Assembly: GCA_026936335.1 (NCBI GenBank) | Contig: JAPMXV010000057.1 | Coordinates: 124,001 to 188,000 of the forward strand | Direction of reading: 5' to 3' | DNA length: 64,000 nt | Source of the DNA: Mantamonas sphyraenae | Lineage: Eukaryota; CRuMs; Mantamonadidae | Part shown: positions 32,124 to 41,993 of the stretch, piece by piece | How the letters are laid out: the number at the start of each line of letters is the position of its first letter | Numbering within the stretch: the first letter of the stretch is position 1 | The notes under the pieces: model-generated | The model's database searches: none | Told to the model about the DNA's origin: nothing | The model's input: the letters and a program-made list of their open reading frames with translations, nothing else | Made by a program: the position numbers and the translations under genes

Positions 32124-34856
32124 TCATGCGGAGGTCTGTTGCACAGGCTGTGCCGCGAAAATCTGCACACCCTGCTGTTGCTGCTGCTGCTGGCCTGCCT
32201 GCAGGTTGCCCGGTTGCCATCCCACAGGCAGAGGCCCCGTGACGGGTTCGTTGGCGGCCTGTGCACGTGCCAGAGCCTCCTCGTCCTCCTTGACAATGGT
32301 GAGAAAGACCTGCTCGAGGCTGGCCATGGTCAGGCCGTACGTCTTGACACCCAACGAGTCCAGGTTGTCATCCAGCGCCTCAAACAGGGTGGCAAAGTTG
32401 CTCACCTGCTCCGAGGGAATGGTGAAGGAAATGTCGCGCGTGGTGACCGATGCCACCGCTGCACCTTGCACGTGCTGCGACAGAAAGTCCAGCAGGGAGT
32501 CGGCATGCACACCCTGCCTCACGCTGGTAGACAGACGGTATCCCACGTGGAAGGCCCGCTTGAGGTCGAGGGACGAGCCCATGCATCGCAGCTGGCCGTG
32601 GGACATGATCATGATGCGGTCAGCCAGCAGGTCAGCCTCCTCCATGTAGTGGGTGCTCATCACAATCGTACGCTGCGATTTGATCTCTTGGATCAGGTTG
32701 TACACCTGCCTGCGCGAGTATGCATCCATGCCGTTTGTGCACTCGTCCAAGAAAAGGATTTCCGAGTCGCCAATCAGGGCCATGGCCAGACTCAGTTTGC
32801 GTCGCTGCCCCCCACTCAGCGACTGGCTTGCCTTGCCCAGTGCACTGCGCTCCAACGACACCTGCTTCAGACGCAGATCCACCTCTCCAGCCACCTCCTC
32901 CTCGGGCACGTTCTTCAGCGCGGCAAACAGGCGCAGGTGCTCCTCCGTCGTCAGGTGCTCAAAGTGGATGTCGTGCTGCGGACACACGCCCAAACGCTGT
33001 CGAATCACGTCAAAGGCACTCTCTACGGGGTACCCATGCACAAACGCACGGCCCGATGTCTGCGGATACAGACCCGTGAGCACGGAGATGGTGGATGTTT
33101 TGCCTGCGCCGTTGTGGCCCAGAATGGCAAACGTTTCGCCTTTGCGCACCTTGAAGCTCAGATTGGTCACTGCGTGCACGTCCTTGCTCCCTCCGGTGTC
33201 CTTGGCACGGAACACCTTGCACAAGTCAAACACCTCGATGCCGAACGTTTGCTCGTCCACCTCTGTGGAACGCAGCAGACGAGGCTCGGGCGGCGACCAG
33301 TAGGACCACGAAAAGCAAAATGTGGCCGATTTGGGAGTGCCGTACTCGCCCGGGAACACTTGGCTCACATACCATGCAACAGCGGACCACAACAGCACAT
33401 CCACCAGCAGCCAGTTCAACGCCATGCCCGCTGTGTACTGGCCGTACGTGTACATGTTGCCAAACTGCAGGCCGATGCCCTTGCGTTCGAGTTGCTCCAC
33501 GATGAACCAGAAGAAGGCGTTGGGCACGGGTGCCAGCAGAGACATGTAGTTGGCCGCAGCAAACACGCCCGCCGACGGCGCAAACGTGGCAATGGACACG
33601 GTGATGGCCACAGCAAACATACCCAGCAACTCAATGAGCATCACCACCAGCATGGCCACCTTTTGGTTCTTGCACAACGAGCCTGCCAATGCACCCACAG
33701 TGCTGTTCCACAGGCCGTGCAGCTGCAGCACCAGCCACAGCAGTAGAGGGTTGCTGTGCGCAAACGAACCCACGGCGTAGCCCACAATGAGAAACACGGT
33801 GAGGGAAGCCATCCACTTGATCTGCATCGTCACGAACCAGGAGGTCCAGTACGCGCTCTCCAGCATGCCCATCATACGCATGCCCTCCTTCAGCTTCTTC
33901 ACCTTTTCGTCCACCAGTTGCGCCGCAAAGTAGCGCGTCGACAGACCATACATGAGTGTAAAGTACAGCGGCCACAGCAGGGAGAAGCTGAAGTCCGAGC
34001 TGGAGGCGTACCGCGGGAATTTTTGCAGATCCACACGCATCTCCACCGTCTGGTTGAGATGGGTGATGCGCGAGTTGATAAATGCTTCGTGGAAGCTGTG
34101 CTGCAGAGCCACATATGCACGTTGCAGTTGCTGCGGCGCATGGAACAGCGTCTCGTTGAGCCGCAACGTGTACTGCACCGAGTCACTCAGTTTGTCAAAG
34201 TATACGGCCCCCCAAAACTGTCCTGTGCGTGTGCCCACTGCATTCTGCAGGCTGTCTTTGTCCGCAAAGGCTCGTGCGCCTGCCAGCGCGCTGTTGTTTG
34301 TCATCCGCTCGATCACCTCTCGCGCCGCCGTCGTGTTGGGCGCAAAGGCGAGGCCGCGGCACTCCGACGAACTCGTGTTTGTGTTGAGCATGGGACAAAA
34401 CACACTCAAGTCGTCAATGCGCTGCGGCTGTGGGTTCAAATCTGCGTGCGGTGTGCGTGTGCGTACACGCCGCGAGTGAGCGTGACGAGTTTGCGTGCCA
34501 CAGGCTGTGTTCACACCGTCCCTGCGCTTTCGAGAGACGCTGAACGCAGCCGTTTTGAGCCACACTCACCTGCAGGAAGGTCACTGATGGTGATCTGGCC
34601 CACTTGGGCCAGGACGATGATCATGACCAGGTAGTAGACCGGATAAATCAACTCGCCCAGCATTTGTTTGCGCTGCCGCTTCTGCAGGATCGATCTGTGT
34701 CAGCTTGGGGATGTGCTGTGGGCACAGAGAAGGAAGAATGGGGGTTAAGGGGGGGGGGGCAGGGGACAACCACCACCCACCACGTACCGACACCACATAG
34801 TTTTTGTGCAATAGCAGCCTGGTCTGCCTCTTCCACTTTGCAAACCAGTTCTTCAT
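32124..34856 (-). CDS. ABCA-type half transporter
   Basis: ATP-binding cassette subfamily A protein with one membrane domain and one nucleotide-binding domain, 832 aa; full-length ABCA proteins have two of each. Exons are 34856-34788, 34681-34570 and 34441-32124; acceptor CTGCAG at 34682 keeps phase 0. One membrane span near the N-terminus (IYPVYYLVMIIVLAQV) is followed by a large luminal loop with NxT sites, then six spans. The NBD has Walker A GHNGAGKTST, Q-loop QHDIHF, signature LSGGQRRKLSLA, Walker B LFLDECTNGMD and H-loop STHYMEEADLLADR. The Walker B neighbourhood is odd: the near-universal Pro after DE is Cys. A poly-Gln tail follows. Probably a lipid exporter or flippase by family; the substrate is unknown. 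Confidence 0.88.
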
Positions 34857-34983
34857 CGCCTCGTTGTGTTGGAGCAATGTCCGCGCTCAATGCTCCGTTC
34901 ACACTGGCACATGTGGATTGTGCCCATGGTGACCATGGTGAGACTTGTGTGCGCAGCGCCCGTCAGCCAATCCATCTGCACCG

Positions 34984-36839
34984 ATGTCGACCAAGAAGAT
35001 GCAGCGGTTCCTGCATGCCCGCAACACGGGCACGCGCACCACAGGCTCGCTGGTGGAGCGACTGATGGAAAAGAAGCGCAGACGGGAGGACAGTGAGGAT
35101 GGAGATGAGGAGAGTGCGAGCAAAAGGCAGCAGGAGACGACAGAGACGGATTCGGTGCATGGAGCAGACGACAAGAGGCAACGCACAGACAGCAGCGCAG
35201 GCGGCAAGAAGAAGAAAAAGAAGAAATCGAAGAAACGGGGCGCTGGCAATCCTGGTGCAGAGGCAGGAGGACAGGAGGGACGTGCAGCGAGCAGCAGCAG
35301 CAGCAGTGGTGGCGATGCAGGCGAGGACACCTCTTCACCAGGCACGGACGACATCTGGAAGCCGCACCCGGAACGGATCGACAGCGTGGCCAACAGCACA
35401 AAGTACAGCAAGGCCTGGTTTGAATGGCTGATCTATCCGGTGACTGTGGAGCAGTTCTACGCAACATACTGGCAGAACGAACCGCTGGTGCTGGCCGGCC
35501 ACAGTTCGCGCGACCGCTCCTGGTTCGAGGGCTGGTTTTCCAAGCAGGATATGGACGATATGCTGCGTACGGGCGAGTTGCAGTACACCAAACACGTCGA
35601 CGTGGCCAAATACGACGGAGGCAAGCGTAGCACGTGGAATCTGGGCAACCGGAACGCAGCCGACGCCAAAACGGTGTGGAAGTGAGTTGGATGGTCAAAG
35701 AGAGAACGATCCGTCATGCCCCAAGCATGCCACTGTGTCCCATTGTCCCCTTTGTATGCCTCTGACACACACGCCATTCCAATCACAACCGCGACAGGCT
35801 GTTCAAGGAGGGCCACTCGATCCGCATGAAGAGCATCGAAGAGTTCCACGAGGGCCTGTGGCGCATGCAATCTGTGCTGCAGGAGTGGTTCAACGCAGCC
35901 GTGGGCTCCAACACCTACCTGACACCCGCCAACTCGCAGGGGTTTGCGCCGCACTACGACGACGTGGACGTGTTCATCCTGCAGATGGAGGGCAGCAAGC
36001 GGTGGCGGCTGTATGCGCCGCGAGAGGCGAGCGAGATGCTTGCACGCAAGTCATCCAATGACTTTACCCAGGATGAGATCGGTGAACCTGTGGTGGACAC
36101 TGTGTTGCACCCTGGCGATCTGTTGTACCTGCCAAAGGCGATGATCCACCAAGCGGTGTGCACAGAGGAGCACTCGCTGCACGTGACGCTGTCCACCACG
36201 TACCACACCACCTGGTACGACTACTTGAAGCTGGGATTGGACCGTGCATTGGAGCTGGCCCAGGAAGAGAATGTGGAGTTTCGGCGTGCCCTGCCTCGCC
36301 AGCTGCTGCACCACGTGGGCGTGGTTCACGCGGACAACGAAGGCGACGAGGCACGAGAATTTTGCACACAAATCACACGGCAGCTGATCACCACCCTGGG
36401 TGATCATTTCCCCTATGACGCAGCTGCAGACGCCATGGCCACACAGTACATGCGGGAGACGCTGCCGCCCATGGTCAGTGACGCCGAAGCAGAAGCGTTG
36501 GAGACATGGGAGGACACACCGCTGCTACAATCGTCCCGTCTGCGCTTGTTGCGTCGCAACATCCTGCGACTTACGGTCGACGGCGAAAATGCAATCGTCT
36601 ACCACGCCGGCGAGAACGACCGTGTGGCCTACAGCCAATCATGGCGCGATGACGAGGACATGGGCCGTCTTGTGTATCCGCTGGAGTATGCCGAGGCCAT
36701 CGAACACTTTGTCAGCACCTATCCCAAGTTTACCAGCATCCGTAGCATTCCGCTGCAGGACCCGGAAGAGCGAATGGAGCTCGTCAAGCAGCTCTGTGCC
36801 ATGAATCTGCTCATCCGTAAGCCGGAGAAATCAACATGA
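34984..36839 (+). CDS. RIOX: JmjC ribosomal oxygenase (RIOX/NO66-MINA53 family)
   Basis: Fe(II)/2-oxoglutarate oxygenase that hydroxylates histidines of large-subunit ribosomal proteins in the nucleolus. Exons 34984-35681 and 35798-36839 join (phase 2) to 579 aa. The first 120 residues are disordered with a lysine run (GGKKKKKKKSKKRG) that likely acts as a nucleolar signal. Family motifs: FYATYWQNEPLVL, then the HxD iron ligands in FAPHYDDVDVFILQMEGSKRW (about residues 284-286), GDLLYLPKAMIHQA, and the distal His in HVTLSTTYHTTWYDY. A winged-helix-like C-terminal part follows. Whether it is RIOX1 or RIOX2 cannot be settled by eye. Divergent from the ABCA gene; its stop is 36 bases before the next ATG. 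Confidence 0.88.
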
Positions 36840-36875
36840 AAAGAAAGGATGGTGTGTGGGTGAGGAACAGTGTCA

Positions 36876-39751
36876 ATGTCATCAAAGCTCGCAGGCGCAG
36901 GCAAACCCAAACATTCCCATTCTTGCTCCTCCACAATGTCCTCTGGCCGTGAGGAGTTTGTGGAGTACGACTATGCGGGCATTGCGATGGACGGCGTGAC
37001 GTACACGTGGTACTCCGGGCCCGAACTGAATGCCAACAAGGAGAAGCTGGAAGGGTGGATGGATGTGCGTTACCTTGTGCTTCGCAAGCCGCTGAACATG
37101 ACTCGGCAGCAGTGTGTGCGCAGCTACGACTTTGACGAGCCCACCATGCACCTGCTGGCAGAGTATCAGAAGGACAACGGGCCCGAGGTGACGTTGGGGG
37201 TGGTGTCGTTGTACCCACTCCGTCGCTCGGAGCACCCGCACAAGTACAAACTGTACCAAATGGCTGTGGTGGACCCCATGCAGTCGCGTGGCCTGGGTTC
37301 GATGATGGTGCAGCGTGTGATTCACCGCGTGCGCTCGCTGGTCGAGTCGGACACAAAGTACATCTTGCTTGTGTGTGCCGCTCGCTACTACGCCGTGCCT
37401 TTCTACGAGCACAACGGCTTCAACGTCACGGGCGAGCCGTTTGAAGAGGTGGGGATGCCCCATCGTCACATGGAGCTGCCCGTGTGGAGTGCAGACAGCT
37501 CCCACGCAGGCGTCGACCTTGCCTGGGACGCACAACGCGACGGCGGCGCCCTGCTCGGCCCGCCTGCCGCTCTTCGTTCGTGGCTCAACGCACGCAGGCG
37601 AAAGGTCAAGCGAAAGCAGTTTGCACAAGGTATGTAGATACAAAGGCAGTGTGGTGTGGCACACTCTGTGTGTGCGTTGCCGTCCTTGCCCACGCGTGGC
37701 AGGCCCCACACGGAGGGGGTTCGTGCCGCTGTTCATTTGCCTTGGCCTTGTGACATACTTCTCGCCTACACACGCACCGACGCACTCCTCACGCCCCGTT
37801 GCATCCCACACACGCTCCACACAGTTTCTGGAACACAGCTCACAGGCAACGCACGCCTGTTTGGCCACTCATCTGGAAAGAGCCGCGGCGGCAAGAAAAA
37901 GCGTGCGTTGCCCTCTTCTCTTGTGATCTCGCGCACCCTCGTGCGTGTGCGTCATCCACACACACTCACACGCCGTCACACTCTCACGGTATGCACACGT
38001 TGTGCACATTGCGTGTGTTCCGTCCACACAGTGACTCTGGAGGAGGAGGGCTATGTCAAGTACACGGTGTCGGACAGCGACACGCTGGCAGGGATCGCCC
38101 TTCGCACAGGCATGGGCATGGCCGAACTCAAGCGTGTGAACGAAGATCTCAGCAATCTGTATCCTGGCCAGGAGATCTACATTACATCGTCGTCATCGTC
38201 GTCGTCGGGCAACAGCTCGTCGTCCACGGGTGACGCGAAACCTGGACGGTCGTCGTCCGGAAGCAAGTGCGTTGCGTTTTTGCTTCCATGACACATGCAC
38301 ACGGTTTCCTTTGTCTGGCACACGAGGACACTGACCCACGCTGTGCTTGCACGCTGCCCCTGCCCATGTACCCTCCCCCCTCTGCCCCCCACAGAAAACC
38401 CAAGTTTGGTGCGTCGGTCATCTCGCCAAAGACTCGCTCTGCGTCCGAGTCGGAGGCGGACGGAGTCGAGCTGGAAGTGTACCAGGCCAAAGTGTCGTAC
38501 TGCGTGCAGAGCGTGCGTGTGATGGGCGAGGTCACCCTGACGCCCAGCTATTTTATCTTTATGCCGAGTTTGACGGATCCGTACGTGCGCGAGCGCGGCC
38601 AGCAGCCGTACACGCTCAACTTTGCCATGTCTGCGGTCGCCAGTGCCACCTTTGTGGAACATCTGACGGCTGAGACGGGCCACGTGGACGAGGACGACGC
38701 AAAGGTGATGGGCGCTGCAAAACACACGCAGTACCTGCAGATGATTGTGCGCACAGGCAACGGCGGTGGAGCCATGCACTTTTTCGCCGTGCCCAACGAC
38801 TCTGTCGACTCATTCCTGGCCAAGATGCTCAAGTTTATCCAGCCGTACGACCAGGTGTGGAAGGGGACGCGCGACGCGGTGATTGAATCTGCAAAGGAGG
38901 CAGCTGCAAGGGCGGCCGAACTGGCCAGCCAGGGAAAGCGCGGCGGCATGTTTGGACGCTTCACACGTCCCAAGCGCACGTCGTCCAATTCGAGTGTAAA
39001 CAGCCAGGATGGCAGCAGCAGCGGTTCCTTTCTGTGGGGCAGCGGCAAGAGCCAGGATGAAAGCGGCAGTGACAGCAACAGTGTGGATGAGAGCAATGAT
39101 GCAGATGGTGGCAGCAGCAGCAGCGGTGGTGGAGAAAGCGGTGTTGCAGCTGCAGGAGGAGTCGGCAAAGCGCAAACGCGCATGGCTCGGGTCGATTCGT
39201 ACGACCAACTGTTTTCTGCGTTTGAGGTCAAAGTGCACGGCGAGGGCGATTGTCTGTTGGACGACGAACTGGTGGGACGCGTGTGCAAGTATCTGCCACG
39301 CAGGCTGCAGCGCAGCCATTGGAAACTGGTGTACAGCACGGCGGTGCACGGCATCAGCTTGCGCACGCTGTACAACAACTGCACCAAGGCCGGACCTGTG
39401 GTCACCCTTGTGCAGGATCGCAAAGGGTACGTGTTTGGCGCGTTCACCACCGACGGGTGGAACCACCGCCACGAGGGTTACTACGGCACCGGCGAATCCT
39501 TTGTCTTTAAGGCCAAGCCCGACTTTGAGGTGTTTTCATGGACCCGCAAGAACAACTACGTGATGCTGGCGGAGGAACACAGCCTTGCCATCGGTGGAGG
39601 AGGCGATGGCTTCTCCATCTTCCTCAACGAGGATCTGGAGGTTGGGTCCTCCCGCTGCTCCGACACCTTTGGCAACGAGTGTCTCGCCAGCGAAGAGGAT
39701 TTCCTCGCTGTGGTTGTGCAGGTGTACAAGTTTGGCAAGAGCAACTACTGA
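36876..39751 (+). CDS. GNAT acetyltransferase - LysM - TLDc (OXR1-like) protein, probable fusion
   Basis: Exons 36876-37629, 37825-37902, 38032-38266 and 38395-39751 have GT-AG borders and compatible phases, and sum to exactly 808 codons. Residues 60-215 are a GNAT N-acetyltransferase (YQMAVVDPMQSRGLGSMMVQ acetyl-CoA loop, then ARYYAVPFYEHNGF). Residues 283-325 are LysM (YVKYTVSDSDTLAGIALRTG). About 375-480 is a GRAM/PH-like segment (YCVQSVRVMGEVTLTPSYFI), and 630-807 is a TLDc domain (WKLVYSTAVHGISLRTLYNN, FGAFTTDGW). The LysM-GRAM-TLDc order is that of animal OXR1/NCOA7, which act in oxidative stress and V-ATPase regulation. The apparent GNAT stop (TAG 37635) lies inside a GTATGT donor, and no in-frame ATG precedes LysM. 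Alternative: two genes with an unseen start for the second. Confidence 0.7.
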
Positions 39752-39769
39752 ATGGAGCGCATGGGCCAA

Positions 39770-40675
39770 CTAGAATGGTTGTTGTTTCTCTTGTTGCTGC
39801 TCCTCGTCCACCACCTTGGCAACAACTTCGGCGTCGGGAATCCAAAGACCGTTGGGGTCGATGGAACCCGTGACGAGGGTTCGCCAGTGACGCCAGCCCT
39901 GTGCAATGACATCCATGGCGACGTCGACGCTTTGCGCCGCATTGGCGTACCTATTCTCGGGCTTGCCATCGGCCGTCTTGTACAGCCTGTACCAATCCAT
40001 GATTTCTTGGAGGTGCGATGCATCCATGCTCTCCAAATTGATGTACTGCTCAGCGTCCGGGTGGTCTGCACGGATGGCCAGCAGTTTCCAGTCGCACTCG
40101 CCTTCGTCCTCCAGCGGCAGGGCACCAAACACACGCACAGGCACCACCATGCCTCGAGTCAACGGTTCCCTGCTGATTTCAATCACATCCAACGGGTCGT
40201 TGTCGCCACGCAAGCCAGTAATGGCGTCGGGCTCGTATGGCGACTCCCACGTCTGCGGCAAGCAGCCATAGTTGCACACAGTGGCACCGTAATGGAACAC
40301 TCGCAGTTCTCCCTCCTTGGTGGTGTCTTGCTTCATGGGGTTGAACGGCAAACTCGTGTTGATCTCCCACTTTTCCGTCGTGCCGCAGGGAATCTCCACC
40401 ACCATGTTAAAGAGCAGCGGGTCGTTGCTGTGGATGGCTGGGCACTGATGCCACATGCTCAACGGCTCTCCTTCCACGGTTTCGTATTGCAGCCGGTGCT
40501 CGTGCGTGCCCGGCTCGCCCACTTCGTCCAGCACAGCCTGGATGCGGCTGGAGTTGTTTGACAACCATCGTCGCTGCACGCCACACACTTCCCCCACAAC
40601 TCCGCCTGCCTGTTTGCTTGCGCCTTGGCTCAGTGTCACCCTGTGGGTGCTCACGGCTCGCACACGACCAAACAT
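39770..40675 (-). CDS. PPA: Soluble inorganic pyrophosphatase, probably mitochondrial
   Basis: Family I inorganic pyrophosphatase, hydrolysing pyrophosphate to phosphate with Mg2+. Single exon, 301 aa from ATG 40675. The first 40 residues are Arg/Ser/Thr-rich without acids (MFGRVRAVSTHRVTLSQGAS), consistent with a mitochondrial transit peptide. Core motifs are VVEIPCGTTEKWEIN, the FHYGATVCNYGCLPQTWESP segment, and the metal-binding signature GDNDPLDVIEI near residue 158. The C-terminus is Gln/Glu-rich. It is tail-to-tail with the TLDc gene (18 bases between stops) and head-to-head with the cupin gene. Confidence 0.93.
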   Translation of the reverse strand: MFGRVRAVSTHRVTLSQGASKQAGGVVGEVCGVQRRWLSNNSSRIQAVLDEVGEPGTHEHRLQYETVEGEPLSMWHQCPAIHSNDPLLFNMVVEIPCGTTEKWEINTSLPFNPMKQDTTKEGELRVFHYGATVCNYGCLPQTWESPYEPDAITGLRGDNDPLDVIEISREPLTRGMVVPVRVFGALPLEDEGECDWKLLAIRADHPDAEQYINLESMDASHLQEIMDWYRLYKTADGKPENRYANAAQSVDVAMDVIAQGWRHWRTLVTGSIDPNGLWIPDAEVVAKVVDEEQQQEKQQPF

Positions 40676-40733
40676 ATCCTCTGTTTGACTTGCGGGTGGC
40701 CGCGCCGTCGCAGACCAGCACACACACACACAC
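40676..40733. promoter_or_regulatory. Divergent promoter region PPase/cupin with CA tract
   Basis: 58 bases between divergent ATGs. A CA repeat (40719-40732) runs directly into the cupin ATG. Promoter role inferred from position. Confidence 0.4.
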
Positions 40734-41930
40734 ATGTCGGAACGACGGCTGAGCGAACAGCGGCTGAAGCAGTTTGTGGAAGAGCAGGCGCAGAAGGAAA
40801 GGGAGCAACGGGGCGAGGATGAGGACGAGGTGGCACTTCAGGGCATGGGTTATGCAAAGTACAAGGCTGCGGCGAGGATCAATGTGCGCGGAGGCGTGGA
40901 CAAGGCCATCGAACGCGTGGAGAGCTGGCACGTGGACACACATGCGTATGAAGTGGATGTGGTGGCACAGGATCTGGGCAACCACACGGACAACTCTGCA
41001 CAGAACAGCCCCGGGGGAAGCGGACGGCTGAGCGTGTCGCCCGCGCTCGCCAAACCGCCCATGCTCATGAACGAAGGCGACATTGAAGATGCACAGAGAG
41101 GGGTGGGTGTGTATGGAAGGGGCAGTGAACGAGAAGAAGATGATGATGATGATGGTGGTGATGTTGATGGGACACAGAAGGAGGAACAAGCTGCACAGCA
41201 GCGGGAATGGGCCAGCGACGACTACTTTCGCTCGCAATGGAGCCACAGCCAGACGGAGCACGGGAGCACGGGACGCAGCAGCCAACAGGCGTATATGGGC
41301 TGGACAGAAGAGGAGGAAGGGGATGAAAGAACGGGGAGGCAGGCGGTGGTGGCGGCGAAAGCGGTGGGGGCGGCGGAAGACGAGGACGAACTGACAAACA
41401 CATTGGAGCGCCTGGGAGGACACAATGAGTACAGCCGTCCGTCGCATGTGGTGAACGCTGCCATGTTGGGCTGGAGCAGCACGCAGGCAGGGGAGCACTT
41501 TGAACACCACCGACGCAGTTTGAGCAAGGCGGCAGGTGGACAGAAGCTGGGCTGCAGTATGTATCGTATCGCACCGGGAAAGACTGCGTTCCCCTACCAT
41601 TACCATCTGGCCAACGAGGAGGCCATCTATGTCCTGTCGGGCAAGGGCACCCTGCGGTTGGGTGACGAGTTTGTGGACATTGGTCTGGGCGACTACGTGG
41701 CGTTGCCTGTGGGCGAAGCCACGGGACACCAGATCTGCAACACGCACGAGAGCCAGGATTTGCTGTATCTGTGCATGTCCACCATGATCGAACCCGACGT
41801 CATGATCTACCCGGACAGCGGAAAGGTGGGCGTGCTTGCCGGCTCTGCTCCAGGAGGCCCCAAGGAATTGCGCTCCGTACAAGAGTTTTACTACCGCAAT
41901 CCAGTTGGGTATTGGGAAGGTGAAGTGTGA
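40734..41930 (+). CDS. Cupin-domain protein with N-terminal helical region
   Basis: 398 aa, single exon, ATG 40734. Residues 1-25 are a charged helix; residues 35-65 (LQGMGYAKYKAAARINVRGG) resemble a UBA-like three-helix motif. An acidic, disordered middle follows (about 115-230). Residues 275-365 are a cupin_2 beta-barrel: YRIAPGKTAFPYHYHLANEE carries the His-x-His and Glu metal ligands, then YVLSGKGTLRLGDE and GDYVALPVG. The C-terminal DVMIYPDSGKVGVLAGS segment matches cupins of the sugar/quercetinase-like type often annotated as conserved cupin proteins. The enzymatic reaction is unknown. Confidence 0.8.
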   Translation: MSERRLSEQRLKQFVEEQAQKEREQRGEDEDEVALQGMGYAKYKAAARINVRGGVDKAIERVESWHVDTHAYEVDVVAQDLGNHTDNSAQNSPGGSGRLSVSPALAKPPMLMNEGDIEDAQRGVGVYGRGSEREEDDDDDGGDVDGTQKEEQAAQQREWASDDYFRSQWSHSQTEHGSTGRSSQQAYMGWTEEEEGDERTGRQAVVAAKAVGAAEDEDELTNTLERLGGHNEYSRPSHVVNAAMLGWSSTQAGEHFEHHRRSLSKAAGGQKLGCSMYRIAPGKTAFPYHYHLANEEAIYVLSGKGTLRLGDEFVDIGLGDYVALPVGEATGHQICNTHESQDLLYLCMSTMIEPDVMIYPDSGKVGVLAGSAPGGPKELRSVQEFYYRNPVGYWEGEV

Positions 41931-41993
41931 GGGGTGAGATTTGGTGGTGGAAGGAGGTTGCGACTCCTGGAGAAACAAAAACCAGCTCGGCGG

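Noticed and set aside
37656..38291. Unspliced frame containing LysM as a stand-alone gene
   Set aside because: It begins with GTG, has no ATG before the LysM motif, and includes intron-like CA/CT-rich sequence; the spliced fusion model is phase-perfect.
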